Assembly (NCBI GenBank): GCA_014860565.1
Contig: JACZJN010000068.1
Coordinates: 87,152 to 122,446, forward strand
Direction of reading: 5' to 3'
DNA: 35,295 nucleotides
From: Bacteroidota bacterium
Lineage (GTDB): Bacteria > Bacteroidota > Ignavibacteria > SZUA-365
Positions 25,436 to 33,758 of this stretch are shown one piece after another (the stretch's first letter is position 1; every line of letters begins with the position of its first letter). The notes beneath the pieces were generated by a model that ran no database searches, was not told the DNA's origin, and saw only the letters and a program-made list of their open reading frames with translations. The position numbers and the translations under genes are program-made.

Positions 25436-28400
25436 ATGAGACGATTCTTACCGATGCTCTCGGTTCTTCTTCTCTCCCTGTTCGCCGCAGTGGCGGTGCA
25501 GGCGCAGATCAAATCCGACACGCTGACCATTCAGCAAATTCAGGAAGTGGATCCAGACACACTGGCAGCCGGGAATCAGAATTCCCCCCATGTCGGCGAC
25601 ACCATCACCGTCACGGGCGCCGTGTTCGCCGCACCACGCATCAGTGCCGGCGGCCCCCCCCTCTTCGCCCTCGGCAATGCATTTACATTGTATATCATGG
25701 ACGAGAACGGTGGTCCCTGGAGCGGTCTGAACGTCCGCGCGACAGACTCCCTCGCAGCCGATGCGATCCTGGTGACAGCGATCGACACCGGCTACGTGGT
25801 TCGCCTGACCGGCGTTGTGACACAGTACTATTCCACGACGCAGTTCGAGATCGGCATCGGTGGTGGCTGGAATGCCGACGCTCTTGTGGAGATCATCGAC
25901 GATCTCGGACATCGCCCTGACCCGACAAAAATTGAAATCAGCGATCTGGTCAACGGCACACCGCTCGACCTGATTCCGATGTCGCAGCAGTGGGAAGGTG
26001 CCTATGTCCTCATCGAAGGCGCATCCGTCGGTTCGGTCAGCAAGAATCCGAGTTCGGGTCGCTACACCTGGACCATTACCGACGGTGCGGGAAACAGCAT
26101 CGGCGTGTATGATCAGAGCGTGTATTTCCGTGGCGGTGCACAGGGATTCGATCCCAACTGGGCACCTCCCGCGCCCGGCACGACAATCAGCGCTATCCGC
26201 GGTGTGATCACCAGTTCCGGTCAGGGTATTGTCATCGCTCCGCTATATCCCGGCGATATGGTCCTGGGCTCCTTCCCGCCGATCATCACCGATCTGGCGC
26301 GCGACCTGGCTCTTCCGACTTCTTCCGACCTCGTCACAGTCACCTGTTCGGTCGAAGACAGTAATCCCGGCGGCACCATTTCCGATGTCACGCTGGTCTG
26401 GGGCATGCACGAAAACGACCTGGACGTGGAAAAAGGACAGGTTACCATGACATATGACGCAAGCAGCAAGCAGGCGATGGGACAGATCCCTGCACAGGCG
26501 GACGGCTCAATCGTCTGGTACTACATTCAGGCAACCGACAACGACAATGAAACCGTCGTGTTCCCCGGCGACGTCGCTGTAGGGAAACCCTTCTACATTG
26601 TGCACGACGGCGACCTGCGCATCCGCGACATCCAGTACACTCCGTATTCCAACGGCAACTCGGGTGCGGTGGGCGGCACAGTCACTATTCGCGGCACGGT
26701 CGTCAGCAGCGCGGATGATCTCGGAATGACGTTCATCCAGGACGACACCGCTCCTTGGAGCGGACTGATGGTGCGCGGTGACGAAAGCATCCGTCTTTTG
26801 CAGGTCGGACAGGACGTCACCATCACCGGCGAGGTCGCTGAGTATTACAATGTGACCACCATCATTAACGCGACGCTCACCAACGACAACGGAACGGCCA
26901 CGGTACCTGACCCCATCGAGTTAACCACAGGAGCATTCGAAACACTGGTCGTGCGCGACGGCAATGCCAGCGCCGAACCCTGGGAAGGCATGCTCACCAT
27001 CTTCAAGAACCTGAGCGTGACCAGCAGCAACGCCGACGATCCTTCCGGTAATTTCGGTGAGATCCTTGTCGACGACGGCAGCGGAGACATGCGCATCGAT
27101 GACAGCGGCACCTGGAAAGCGGTATACACGAACGATCCGACACAAACCGACAAAATCTTCCTTTCCGTCGGCACCACGATCGAATCGGTTACCGGCATCA
27201 TGTATTTCAGCTTCAGCTATTACAAGCTCGAGCCGCGCACCGAGGCCGACTTCGTGAATGTCGGCGAGGCGGTGAATCCGCCGATCATCAGCAAGCTTGC
27301 CCGCGACAAGGGCATCCCCACCAGCAGCGACGACGTAACCGTTACCTGCGAAGTGGTGGACTCCAACGAAGGCGGCACGATTTCCAAGGTCGACCTTTTC
27401 TACGGCACCGAAGGCGGCAATGCGCTGAGCGTCAGCATGACCTATGACGCCGGGACCAACACTGCAACGGGCGTCATCCCCGCGATGGCCGACGGCGACG
27501 TGGTCTGGTATTACATCGAAGCCACCGACAACGACGACGACGTCGCAGTCTATCCTGCGGATCTCAACGGGCCGCTCCCCTTCTTCATCGTGCGCGACGG
27601 CAACATCCGCATTCGCGATATCCAGTACACTCCTTACAGCGACGGCCGCTCGGGCAGCGTCGGCTTCAAGAATGTCACTACCCGCGGCACCCTCACATCA
27701 GGTCCCAACATCGGCATGTATTTCATCCAGGACGACACCAATCCTTGGAGCGGAATCCAAATCTACTCCAGCAATATCAAGAACGAAGGGCTGGTGGTTG
27801 GCGATGACATTACGGTGACGGGAACCGTTGACGAGCGCTACGGCATCACGCAGCTCAAGGACGTGGTCATCGACACGAAGCACGGAACCGTCACTGTTCC
27901 GGACGCTGTACTCCTGCAGACGAATACCTTCGAAAACGAGTCGGTTCCTGACGGCGATCTTTCCGCGGAACCCTATGAAGGTATGTTCGTGAAGTTCGAA
28001 AATCTGACCGTTACCTCGGATAATGCGGATGCAGCCGCTGGCAGCAATTTCGGTGAGTTCCTCGTGACCGACGGTACTGGTGATATGCGCGTCAATGACA
28101 CCGGCACGTGGGACAATGTCTACACGACTGATTCCTCGGACACGGGCATGATCTATCTCAAACCCGGCACCACCATCAGCGGTCTGCAGGGTATCATGTA
28201 TTTCAGCTTCCTGAATTGGAAACTGGAGCCGCGCACCGAGGACGATTTCGACAACGTGGTCACCGCCATCGAGTTCACACCGGTCATCGCGAACGACATC
28301 ACTCTTCATCAGAATTACCCGAACCCGTTTACCGCTGACGCAGGCACGAGCATCCGTTTCGATCTGCCGAAGCAGGCCCAGGTTTCCTTACGCCTCTTTG

Positions 28401-28561
28401 ACGTAACGGGACGGCTGGTGTCGACCTTGCTTGAAGGATCCCATCAGGCCGGAAGCTACACGGTGCGCTTCGCATTGCCGACACTTCCCGCTGGTATCTA
28501 CCTTTACAGTCTGACCGTGGACGGCAGCCGCCGTACCGCGCGTATGATCATTACCCGGTAA
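25436..28561 (+). CDS. Secreted tandem OB-fold/Ig-like repeat protein with T9SS sorting domain
   Basis: A 1041-residue exported protein. The signal peptide is MRRFLPMLSVLLLSLFAAVAVQA. The N-terminal 280 residues carry two beta-rich modules that look like OB folds (VGDTITVTGAVFAAP; APGTTISAIRGVITSS), as found in front of secreted nucleases such as ExeM/YhcR; no nuclease domain follows. Two long repeats come next (283-616 and 617-941), each an Ig-like module (LARDxxxPTSSD) then an OB-like pair (IRDIQYTPYS ... PWSG ... YFSF). The C-terminus (about 955-1041) is a T9SS sorting domain beginning HQNYPNPF and ending ARMIITR. AGGAG eight bases before the ATG at 25436 sets the start. It lies 19 bases behind the preceding secreted-protein gene. 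The role is unknown; adhesion or binding is only a guess. Confidence 0.93.
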   Translation: MRRFLPMLSVLLLSLFAAVAVQAQIKSDTLTIQQIQEVDPDTLAAGNQNSPHVGDTITVTGAVFAAPRISAGGPPLFALGNAFTLYIMDENGGPWSGLNVRATDSLAADAILVTAIDTGYVVRLTGVVTQYYSTTQFEIGIGGGWNADALVEIIDDLGHRPDPTKIEISDLVNGTPLDLIPMSQQWEGAYVLIEGASVGSVSKNPSSGRYTWTITDGAGNSIGVYDQSVYFRGGAQGFDPNWAPPAPGTTISAIRGVITSSGQGIVIAPLYPGDMVLGSFPPIITDLARDLALPTSSDLVTVTCSVEDSNPGGTISDVTLVWGMHENDLDVEKGQVTMTYDASSKQAMGQIPAQADGSIVWYYIQATDNDNETVVFPGDVAVGKPFYIVHDGDLRIRDIQYTPYSNGNSGAVGGTVTIRGTVVSSADDLGMTFIQDDTAPWSGLMVRGDESIRLLQVGQDVTITGEVAEYYNVTTIINATLTNDNGTATVPDPIELTTGAFETLVVRDGNASAEPWEGMLTIFKNLSVTSSNADDPSGNFGEILVDDGSGDMRIDDSGTWKAVYTNDPTQTDKIFLSVGTTIESVTGIMYFSFSYYKLEPRTEADFVNVGEAVNPPIISKLARDKGIPTSSDDVTVTCEVVDSNEGGTISKVDLFYGTEGGNALSVSMTYDAGTNTATGVIPAMADGDVVWYYIEATDNDDDVAVYPADLNGPLPFFIVRDGNIRIRDIQYTPYSDGRSGSVGFKNVTTRGTLTSGPNIGMYFIQDDTNPWSGIQIYSSNIKNEGLVVGDDITVTGTVDERYGITQLKDVVIDTKHGTVTVPDAVLLQTNTFENESVPDGDLSAEPYEGMFVKFENLTVTSDNADAAAGSNFGEFLVTDGTGDMRVNDTGTWDNVYTTDSSDTGMIYLKPGTTISGLQGIMYFSFLNWKLEPRTEDDFDNVVTAIEFTPVIANDITLHQNYPNPFTADAGTSIRFDLPKQAQVSLRLFDVTGRLVSTLLEGSHQAGSYTVRFALPTLPAGIYLYSLTVDGSRRTARMIITR
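25654..25661 (+). repeat. Eight-C homopolymer inside a surface-protein gene
   Basis: Eight consecutive C residues near the 5' end of the tandem-repeat protein gene encode Gly-Pro-Pro. Loss or gain of one base would truncate the protein early. Confidence 0.9.
26282..28258 (+). repeat. Two long in-frame tandem repeats (period about 1.0 kb)
   Basis: The stretch 26282-27283 recurs as 27284-28258. Both copies encode the same order of modules (LARDxxxPTSSD, then IRDIQYTPYS, then QDDT..PWSG, then GIMYFSF..LEPRTE.DF). Identity is high around the strongest motifs and lower between them, so this is an older duplication within the gene. Confidence 0.9.
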
Positions 28562-28571
28562 TAGTGGAAGC

Positions 28572-28600
28572 AGGCAGGCGGACATTCAGTCCGCCTGCCT
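28572..28600 (+). terminator. Terminator after the tandem-repeat protein gene
   Basis: A perfect 12-bp stem (AGGCAGGCGGAC / GTCCGCCTGCCT) with a five-base loop lies ten bases after the stop. Only a weak T-run (CTCCTTTGG) follows, and the next start codon is 11 bases beyond, so read-through is possible. Confidence 0.8.
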
Positions 28601-28611
28601 CTCCTTTGGAT

Positions 28612-29079
28612 ATGAAACGGATTCTTCTCACGATTACCCTGGTCGCATGGGCAGCCGCATTCGCTGGCTGCTGTTCCTGCCATGACACCGCAAATGACAG
28701 ACAATTTCCGAAGACGGAAATAAACTACTCCTCCGGTGGTGGAGTGACAGGAATGTCGTCGGGCTACTCGATCCTCTCCGATGGCGCTATCGTGCGTTGG
28801 AACGGCCGCGCTGGCCAGCATGAGCAATCGGTGGGTGTGGGCAAAATCGACCCTGCGAAATTTCACGCCCTGCTGTTGGAGATGTACGATATGGACCCTG
28901 TCAGCATTCATCAGCAGGAAACGGGCAATATGACTACATCGCTGGGAATTGTGTCTGACGACGTCGTGTACACCTACACCTGGCCGGGTGTATACGGTGA
29001 CGACGATGCTGTCCCAACGATTGTAAGGCCTTTGCGAGACCTCGTCTGGAAACACATTCAGGATGCGCTGGCGGACTAG
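28612..29079 (+). CDS. Small lipoprotein of unknown function
   Basis: A 155-residue predicted lipoprotein. The ATG at 28612 gives a signal MKRILLTITLVAWAAAFAG with the lipobox AFAGC; three cysteines follow closely (GCCSC). The mature part has no known motif and contains GGGVTGMSSGYSILSDGAIVR and a Trp/Tyr-rich end (YTYTWPGVYG ... VWKHIQDAL), somewhat like small envelope proteins with a single alpha/beta domain. The longer frame starting at 28564 would overlap the terminator hairpin and lacks the signal. Its start is only 11 bases after that hairpin, so it may depend on read-through or on a promoter inside the upstream gene. Confidence 0.83.
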   Translation: MKRILLTITLVAWAAAFAGCCSCHDTANDRQFPKTEINYSSGGGVTGMSSGYSILSDGAIVRWNGRAGQHEQSVGVGKIDPAKFHALLLEMYDMDPVSIHQQETGNMTTSLGIVSDDVVYTYTWPGVYGDDDAVPTIVRPLRDLVWKHIQDALAD

Positions 29080-29144
29080 CTCCGTCCGTTGAACGCCGTT
29101 CCATCTCAAACGCTTTCCTTCACATTTGACTGCCGGAGTTCGCC

Positions 29145-32100
29145 ATGAATATCACCCCCACCCTGCGCTCAGCAATAGCTGCCCTCATCATCTGTTGCGC
29201 TTCGGTCTTCCCGCTGCACGCACAGGGACAGGCATTCAAGCAGCGTATCATCGATGCGCATCGCTCGTCGCTTCAGGCCTCCGGTGCAGACGTCGACCGC
29301 ATTGGAAACGCATTCAAGCAATGGCAGCAATCAAATGAAGTGCTAGGGCGTCGAAGCGAATTACGTCATATCCCTGGATTAAAGACGGGACAAATTCTGG
29401 CATATGACAAATTGTTGAAAAACGTCCCCGCTTTGGACGTCCGGTGGGACACCGAAAACGGGGCACTCGTGTACATAAGTGGGAAGCCTCTGCAGCGTTC
29501 CCGCAGCACTGTCGCCGAAGGAAGCATTCACACCGCGACCGCGCGCGCATTCTTTAACGCATTCGCGGCATTGCTCGACATCCACGACGGTGACGAATCT
29601 TTTATCCCTGGCTATGTCCTCCGTGATGAGACGGGCCGTACCCATATTCGGTTTTCACAGATGCGATCAGGAATTCCGATCTACGGCAAGGAAATCATCT
29701 GTAGCATACAACCCAATGGCGATCTCGATCTTTTCATGGGTCGATACACGCCTTCGTCACGTCCATTTGCAGGAAGCTTTGTGCTCTCTACCGACGACGC
29801 TCTCCTTGCCGCACAGTCGCACATCGGCGAGGCTGCCGCTGATGGCGATGGGTCAGCAGAAGCAACAATGCTCACGAATGAAGGCCGACCTGTCACGAAA
29901 CGCTGCTGGTACGACGACGGAGCAACGTTGCACGCCGCCTACGACATTCAAATGCATCCGAATCTCCTGAAACGATGGCAGGTAATCGTCGACGCTGAAG
30001 ACGGCCGCGTGCTCCGGGCATTCAACGCCGTGTGCTCCGACGGTCCTGAAAAAGCGACGGCGACCGACCTGCTGAACCAGAGCCGGACGATTGACACGTA
30101 TCTTCATTCGGGGTCCCATTACATGATCGATGCGTCTCGGCCAATGTTCAACGCCGCGAATTCAATATTCCCCAATCAGACGATCGGCACAATCACGACG
30201 CTTTCCGCCAACAACAGCGACCTGCAAAACATCACCCATGTCACGTCTGCTGACAACACCTGGACAGACAAATCGGCAGTATCGGCGCACTATTTTTCAT
30301 CCGTTGTATATGATTATTATCGTACCACGCACAACCGGAATTCCATCGACGGCAAGGGCGGCAGCATCATCTCCATTGTCAACGTCACCCAGGGAGGCAG
30401 TTCGATGGAGAATGCATTCTGGAACGGAAGAGTCGTGGCGTACGGAAACGGCGGCGCAGATTTTGATCCTTTTGCCAAATCGCTGGACATGGCAGCGCAT
30501 GAGTTGACGCACTGCGTTACGGAAAACACCGCCGGACTCGAGTATCTGAATCAGTCGGGCGCTTTGAATGAAGCATTCAGCGACATCTTCGCCGTCATGG
30601 TCGACCGCGACGATTGGCTGATCGGAGAGGATATCACGAACGTATCCGCGAACTTCCCCGACGGCGCTATGCGCAGCATGGAAGACCCGCACAACGGTGC
30701 CTCGCAGGGCGCATGGGGATGGCAGCCGAAACACATGAATGAGTATCAGACTCTGTCCGAAACGGAGGACAACGGCGGCGTCCACATCAACAGCGGAATC
30801 ATCAATCACAGTGCCTATCTTCTCGCCCAGCAGATCGGCCGCGAAAAAGCGGAAAAGATCCTCTACAACGCTCTGACGACCAAACTGACCCGGCAGGCCC
30901 GATTCATCGATTACCGCCTCGCGATAATCCGCGCCGCCGAGGACCTCTATACTTCGACGGAGGCGCTGGCCTGCGCCGCCGCCTGCGATCAGGTCGGCAT
31001 TCTCGATGGAAAGGGCACCGACAAGCCGGGTGATTATCCTGCCGTCAATGGAATCGACAGGATGCTCTTCACGAATACCGATCCTTTCCTGCAGGCCCCG
31101 CTCTGGATCGCGGTTCCCCCCGCGACGGGAGATCAGGACTTCACCTCCGTCTCGTTTACCGATGTCTGGAGCCGTCCGAGCATTTCCGATGATGGCACTG
31201 TCGCGGTGTTCGTCAGCTCGGAATTCAATATTCACGCAGTATCTCTTGTCGGCGATCCCAACGAACAGATCCTTGACAATTCGCAGATCTGGAATTCAAT
31301 CGCGCTGAGTCGCGATCAGAACCTCATCGCCGTGACAACCATCCTGCAGAACCCGGAGTTGTTTATTATCGACATCTCGGGTCCCACGCCGGTGGCAAAG
31401 AAATTCCTGGTATACACGCCGACGTATACTGGGGAAAGCGTCCCGAATACCGCGCAGTTCGTCGATGCGATGGAGTTCAGTCTCGACGACGAAATGCTGC
31501 TCTTTGACACGTACAATCAGGTACTGATCGGCGGCTATGTCTATGGGTTCTGGGACATCAACGTCATGAAGGTCTGGGACAACACGCTCGACACTTACGG
31601 CGACGGCCGTATCGACCGCATCTTCCCTCAGGATCCGACGATGAATCTTGGGAATCCGAGCTGGGCAAAAACAAAGCCCTCAGTCATCGCCTTCGATGCG
31701 CAATTCATGGCCGCCGGGACATCCTATATCATGGCGATGGATGCCCTGCAGGGAGAGCCGAAAACCGTTGCCGCCATTCCTTTCAATACCGTTGGATACC
31801 CGAATTACTCAGGGAATGACGCCACTCTCTCCTACGTGGTGACGGATCAGGGTCTCAACGTCATTTACAACATCTCGATCGCCCCCGACGGCATCACACC
31901 GGCTGGTACGCCACGCGGATTCATCGCTGCCGCCGTGTGGCCTCTTTGGTTCCGGACCGGTTTGCGTCCCACCAGTGTAGAGCAGACGCCGGTCAGCACA
32001 TCGGCGGAGCTGGAGCAGAATTATCCGAATCCATTCAATCCATCGACCACGCTGCGCTACACGCTTCGCAACGCCTCAGCGGTCACGCTCACAGTGTTCG

Positions 32101-32276
32101 ATGCGCTCGGCCGTCAGGTCGCGACACTGTATTCGGGACAGCAGGAAGCAGGCGTCCATCAGTCAACATGGGATGGACGCAGCGATGCCGGTCTCCCTCT
32201 CTCTTCCGGCGTGTACACCGCGAAGCTCACTGTCGGCACATCGGTACTTTCCCGACACATGCTGCTCATGAAATAA
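29145..32276 (+). CDS. Secreted thermolysin-family (M4) metallopeptidase with T9SS sorting domain
   Basis: A 1043-residue exported zinc endopeptidase precursor. Order: signal peptide (MNITPTLRSAIAALIICCASVFPLHA), FTP/PepSY-like propeptide (about 60-290), M4 catalytic domain (about 330-625), a beta-propeller-like region (about 640-950) and a T9SS sorting domain starting EQNYPNPF (about 955-1043). The zinc site is HELTH (452-456) with the third ligand Glu476 in ALNEAFSD, the exact 20-residue spacing of thermolysin. The catalytic-site His547 is in GGVHINSGIINHS. GGAG lies seven bases before the ATG. The propeptide is expected to keep the enzyme inactive until export. It is followed after nine bases by the lipoprotein gene. 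Confidence 0.96.
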   Translation: MNITPTLRSAIAALIICCASVFPLHAQGQAFKQRIIDAHRSSLQASGADVDRIGNAFKQWQQSNEVLGRRSELRHIPGLKTGQILAYDKLLKNVPALDVRWDTENGALVYISGKPLQRSRSTVAEGSIHTATARAFFNAFAALLDIHDGDESFIPGYVLRDETGRTHIRFSQMRSGIPIYGKEIICSIQPNGDLDLFMGRYTPSSRPFAGSFVLSTDDALLAAQSHIGEAAADGDGSAEATMLTNEGRPVTKRCWYDDGATLHAAYDIQMHPNLLKRWQVIVDAEDGRVLRAFNAVCSDGPEKATATDLLNQSRTIDTYLHSGSHYMIDASRPMFNAANSIFPNQTIGTITTLSANNSDLQNITHVTSADNTWTDKSAVSAHYFSSVVYDYYRTTHNRNSIDGKGGSIISIVNVTQGGSSMENAFWNGRVVAYGNGGADFDPFAKSLDMAAHELTHCVTENTAGLEYLNQSGALNEAFSDIFAVMVDRDDWLIGEDITNVSANFPDGAMRSMEDPHNGASQGAWGWQPKHMNEYQTLSETEDNGGVHINSGIINHSAYLLAQQIGREKAEKILYNALTTKLTRQARFIDYRLAIIRAAEDLYTSTEALACAAACDQVGILDGKGTDKPGDYPAVNGIDRMLFTNTDPFLQAPLWIAVPPATGDQDFTSVSFTDVWSRPSISDDGTVAVFVSSEFNIHAVSLVGDPNEQILDNSQIWNSIALSRDQNLIAVTTILQNPELFIIDISGPTPVAKKFLVYTPTYTGESVPNTAQFVDAMEFSLDDEMLLFDTYNQVLIGGYVYGFWDINVMKVWDNTLDTYGDGRIDRIFPQDPTMNLGNPSWAKTKPSVIAFDAQFMAAGTSYIMAMDALQGEPKTVAAIPFNTVGYPNYSGNDATLSYVVTDQGLNVIYNISIAPDGITPAGTPRGFIAAAVWPLWFRTGLRPTSVEQTPVSTSAELEQNYPNPFNPSTTLRYTLRNASAVTLTVFDALGRQVATLYSGQQEAGVHQSTWDGRSDAGLPLSSGVYTAKLTVGTSVLSRHMLLMK

Positions 32277-32285
32277 CGGACATCC

Positions 32286-33758
32286 ATGAGAATCCTGTTT
32301 ATCACTCTTGCGGTCGCCGCGTTGCTCGCGGCCTGCACGGAAGCCCCAAACGACCCGCGCGGGAATATCCCGCCGGAGACATACCTGTCGCTCTCGCCTG
32401 ACGGAGATCTCCGCACGACCACGAGCCGACAGCACATCCATTGGTGGGGCGACGATCCCGACGGTTTCATCGCCGGCTATCTGATCAGCTTCGACAATGC
32501 GGAATGGACGTTCACAACCCGCAACGACAGCGTGTTCGCACTCTCGCTTTCCGGAAGCGATACGACCTATTCGTTCTACGTTCGGGCCGTCGACGACCAG
32601 GGAAATGGTGTATGGGACAGCGATGGGCCGTATGGGGCGGAACCGTTCACGGACAGCAATGGCAACGCCAGCTACGACCAGGGGGAACCGTTCATCGATC
32701 TCGGGCTTGCAGATCCGACCCCCGCGGATCTCCGCTATCCCATTCAGAATTCTCCACCGGTCGTACGTTTCTCGCAGGGCTCGGACGTTCCGGAAACGAC
32801 CTTCACCGTCGCGACATTTTCCTGGATCGGCACAGACCTCGATGGAGATGAAACGATCCGCGAATATCAGTACGCGCTCAACGACACCCTCAGTCCCGCC
32901 GCATGGAAATCCCTTCCGCGCAGTACGACGTTCATCACTCTTCACGCTGGTGATGGACTGCGCGAAGGGAACAACGTATTCTACCTGAGAGCGGTGGATA
33001 TCGCGGGCAGTTTGAGCCGCATCGCACGCATGCCCGACACGTCAGGTACATGGTATGTGAAAGAACCGAAAACCGAACTTCTGATTGTCGATGACTACGG
33101 TCCAGCGGATGCCTCGGCGGCTTTCTACAATTCCATCGCCGATACGCTGATGGGGGGACGCTTTGCCGGCGCGGATATTTTCGACATCAAGACCGGCGCC
33201 TCCTCTACCGCGCGCGGGAAATACCTTCCGCCCTACACGAATCCGACATTCATCGAGACACTGAAGCTCTTCAAGTATGTTCTTTGGTACACCGACAATG
33301 ACCCGACCATCGACGTGGCACAGGTCGCCCTGCCGGAGTACCAGCGAAGCGGCGGAAAAATTCTTTACACCGCGGCATTTCCTGAAAGCGCGATCGATCC
33401 GCGCGGCGGCATCACAGATTACGCTCCCATCGACAGCCTGAGTCCGAATCCGATTCTATTCGTACCCTCGGGCACCCAGGCCGAGGCCGCGGCGGAAAGT
33501 CCCGGCTATCCGACGCTCGTGCGCGACAATAACGGCGTCCCGGTCGCATTCATCCGCGACATGTACCGGAAGATCAACGCGCGAAATCTCTATCGCTTCC
33601 AGGAAAGCACCCGCTGGACGGGACAACCCGTCGTGGCGGTGCGAAGCGGTGACAGCCGCTTTATTCTCTTCGGCATTCCCCTGCACCGGTTCAACGGTTC
33701 GGGCAAAGTCGGCGAACTCATCCATCTTATTTTCCGCAACGAATTCGGCGTGCAGTAA
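32286..33758 (+). CDS. Large lipoprotein with Fn3-like domains and a Rossmann-like C-terminal half
   Basis: A 490-residue predicted lipoprotein with lipobox LAAC ending at Cys17. Residues about 25-240 look like Fn3-type beta sandwiches (IHWWGDDPDGFIAGYLISFD; FYLRAVDIAGS), with a calcium-loop-like insert (DSNGNASYDQGE). Residues about 255-490 begin with ELLIVDDYG and continue with KYVLWYTDNDPTID, GGKILYTA and FILFGIPLHRFNG, which resembles a ThuA/GATase-like alpha-beta domain without an obvious nucleophile. It starts nine bases after the peptidase gene, and its stop codon directly abuts the start of the TonB-dependent receptor gene. It is therefore likely a surface or periplasmic partner of the receptor; that is inference. 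Confidence 0.87.
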   Translation: MRILFITLAVAALLAACTEAPNDPRGNIPPETYLSLSPDGDLRTTTSRQHIHWWGDDPDGFIAGYLISFDNAEWTFTTRNDSVFALSLSGSDTTYSFYVRAVDDQGNGVWDSDGPYGAEPFTDSNGNASYDQGEPFIDLGLADPTPADLRYPIQNSPPVVRFSQGSDVPETTFTVATFSWIGTDLDGDETIREYQYALNDTLSPAAWKSLPRSTTFITLHAGDGLREGNNVFYLRAVDIAGSLSRIARMPDTSGTWYVKEPKTELLIVDDYGPADASAAFYNSIADTLMGGRFAGADIFDIKTGASSTARGKYLPPYTNPTFIETLKLFKYVLWYTDNDPTIDVAQVALPEYQRSGGKILYTAAFPESAIDPRGGITDYAPIDSLSPNPILFVPSGTQAEAAAESPGYPTLVRDNNGVPVAFIRDMYRKINARNLYRFQESTRWTGQPVVAVRSGDSRFILFGIPLHRFNGSGKVGELIHLIFRNEFGVQ

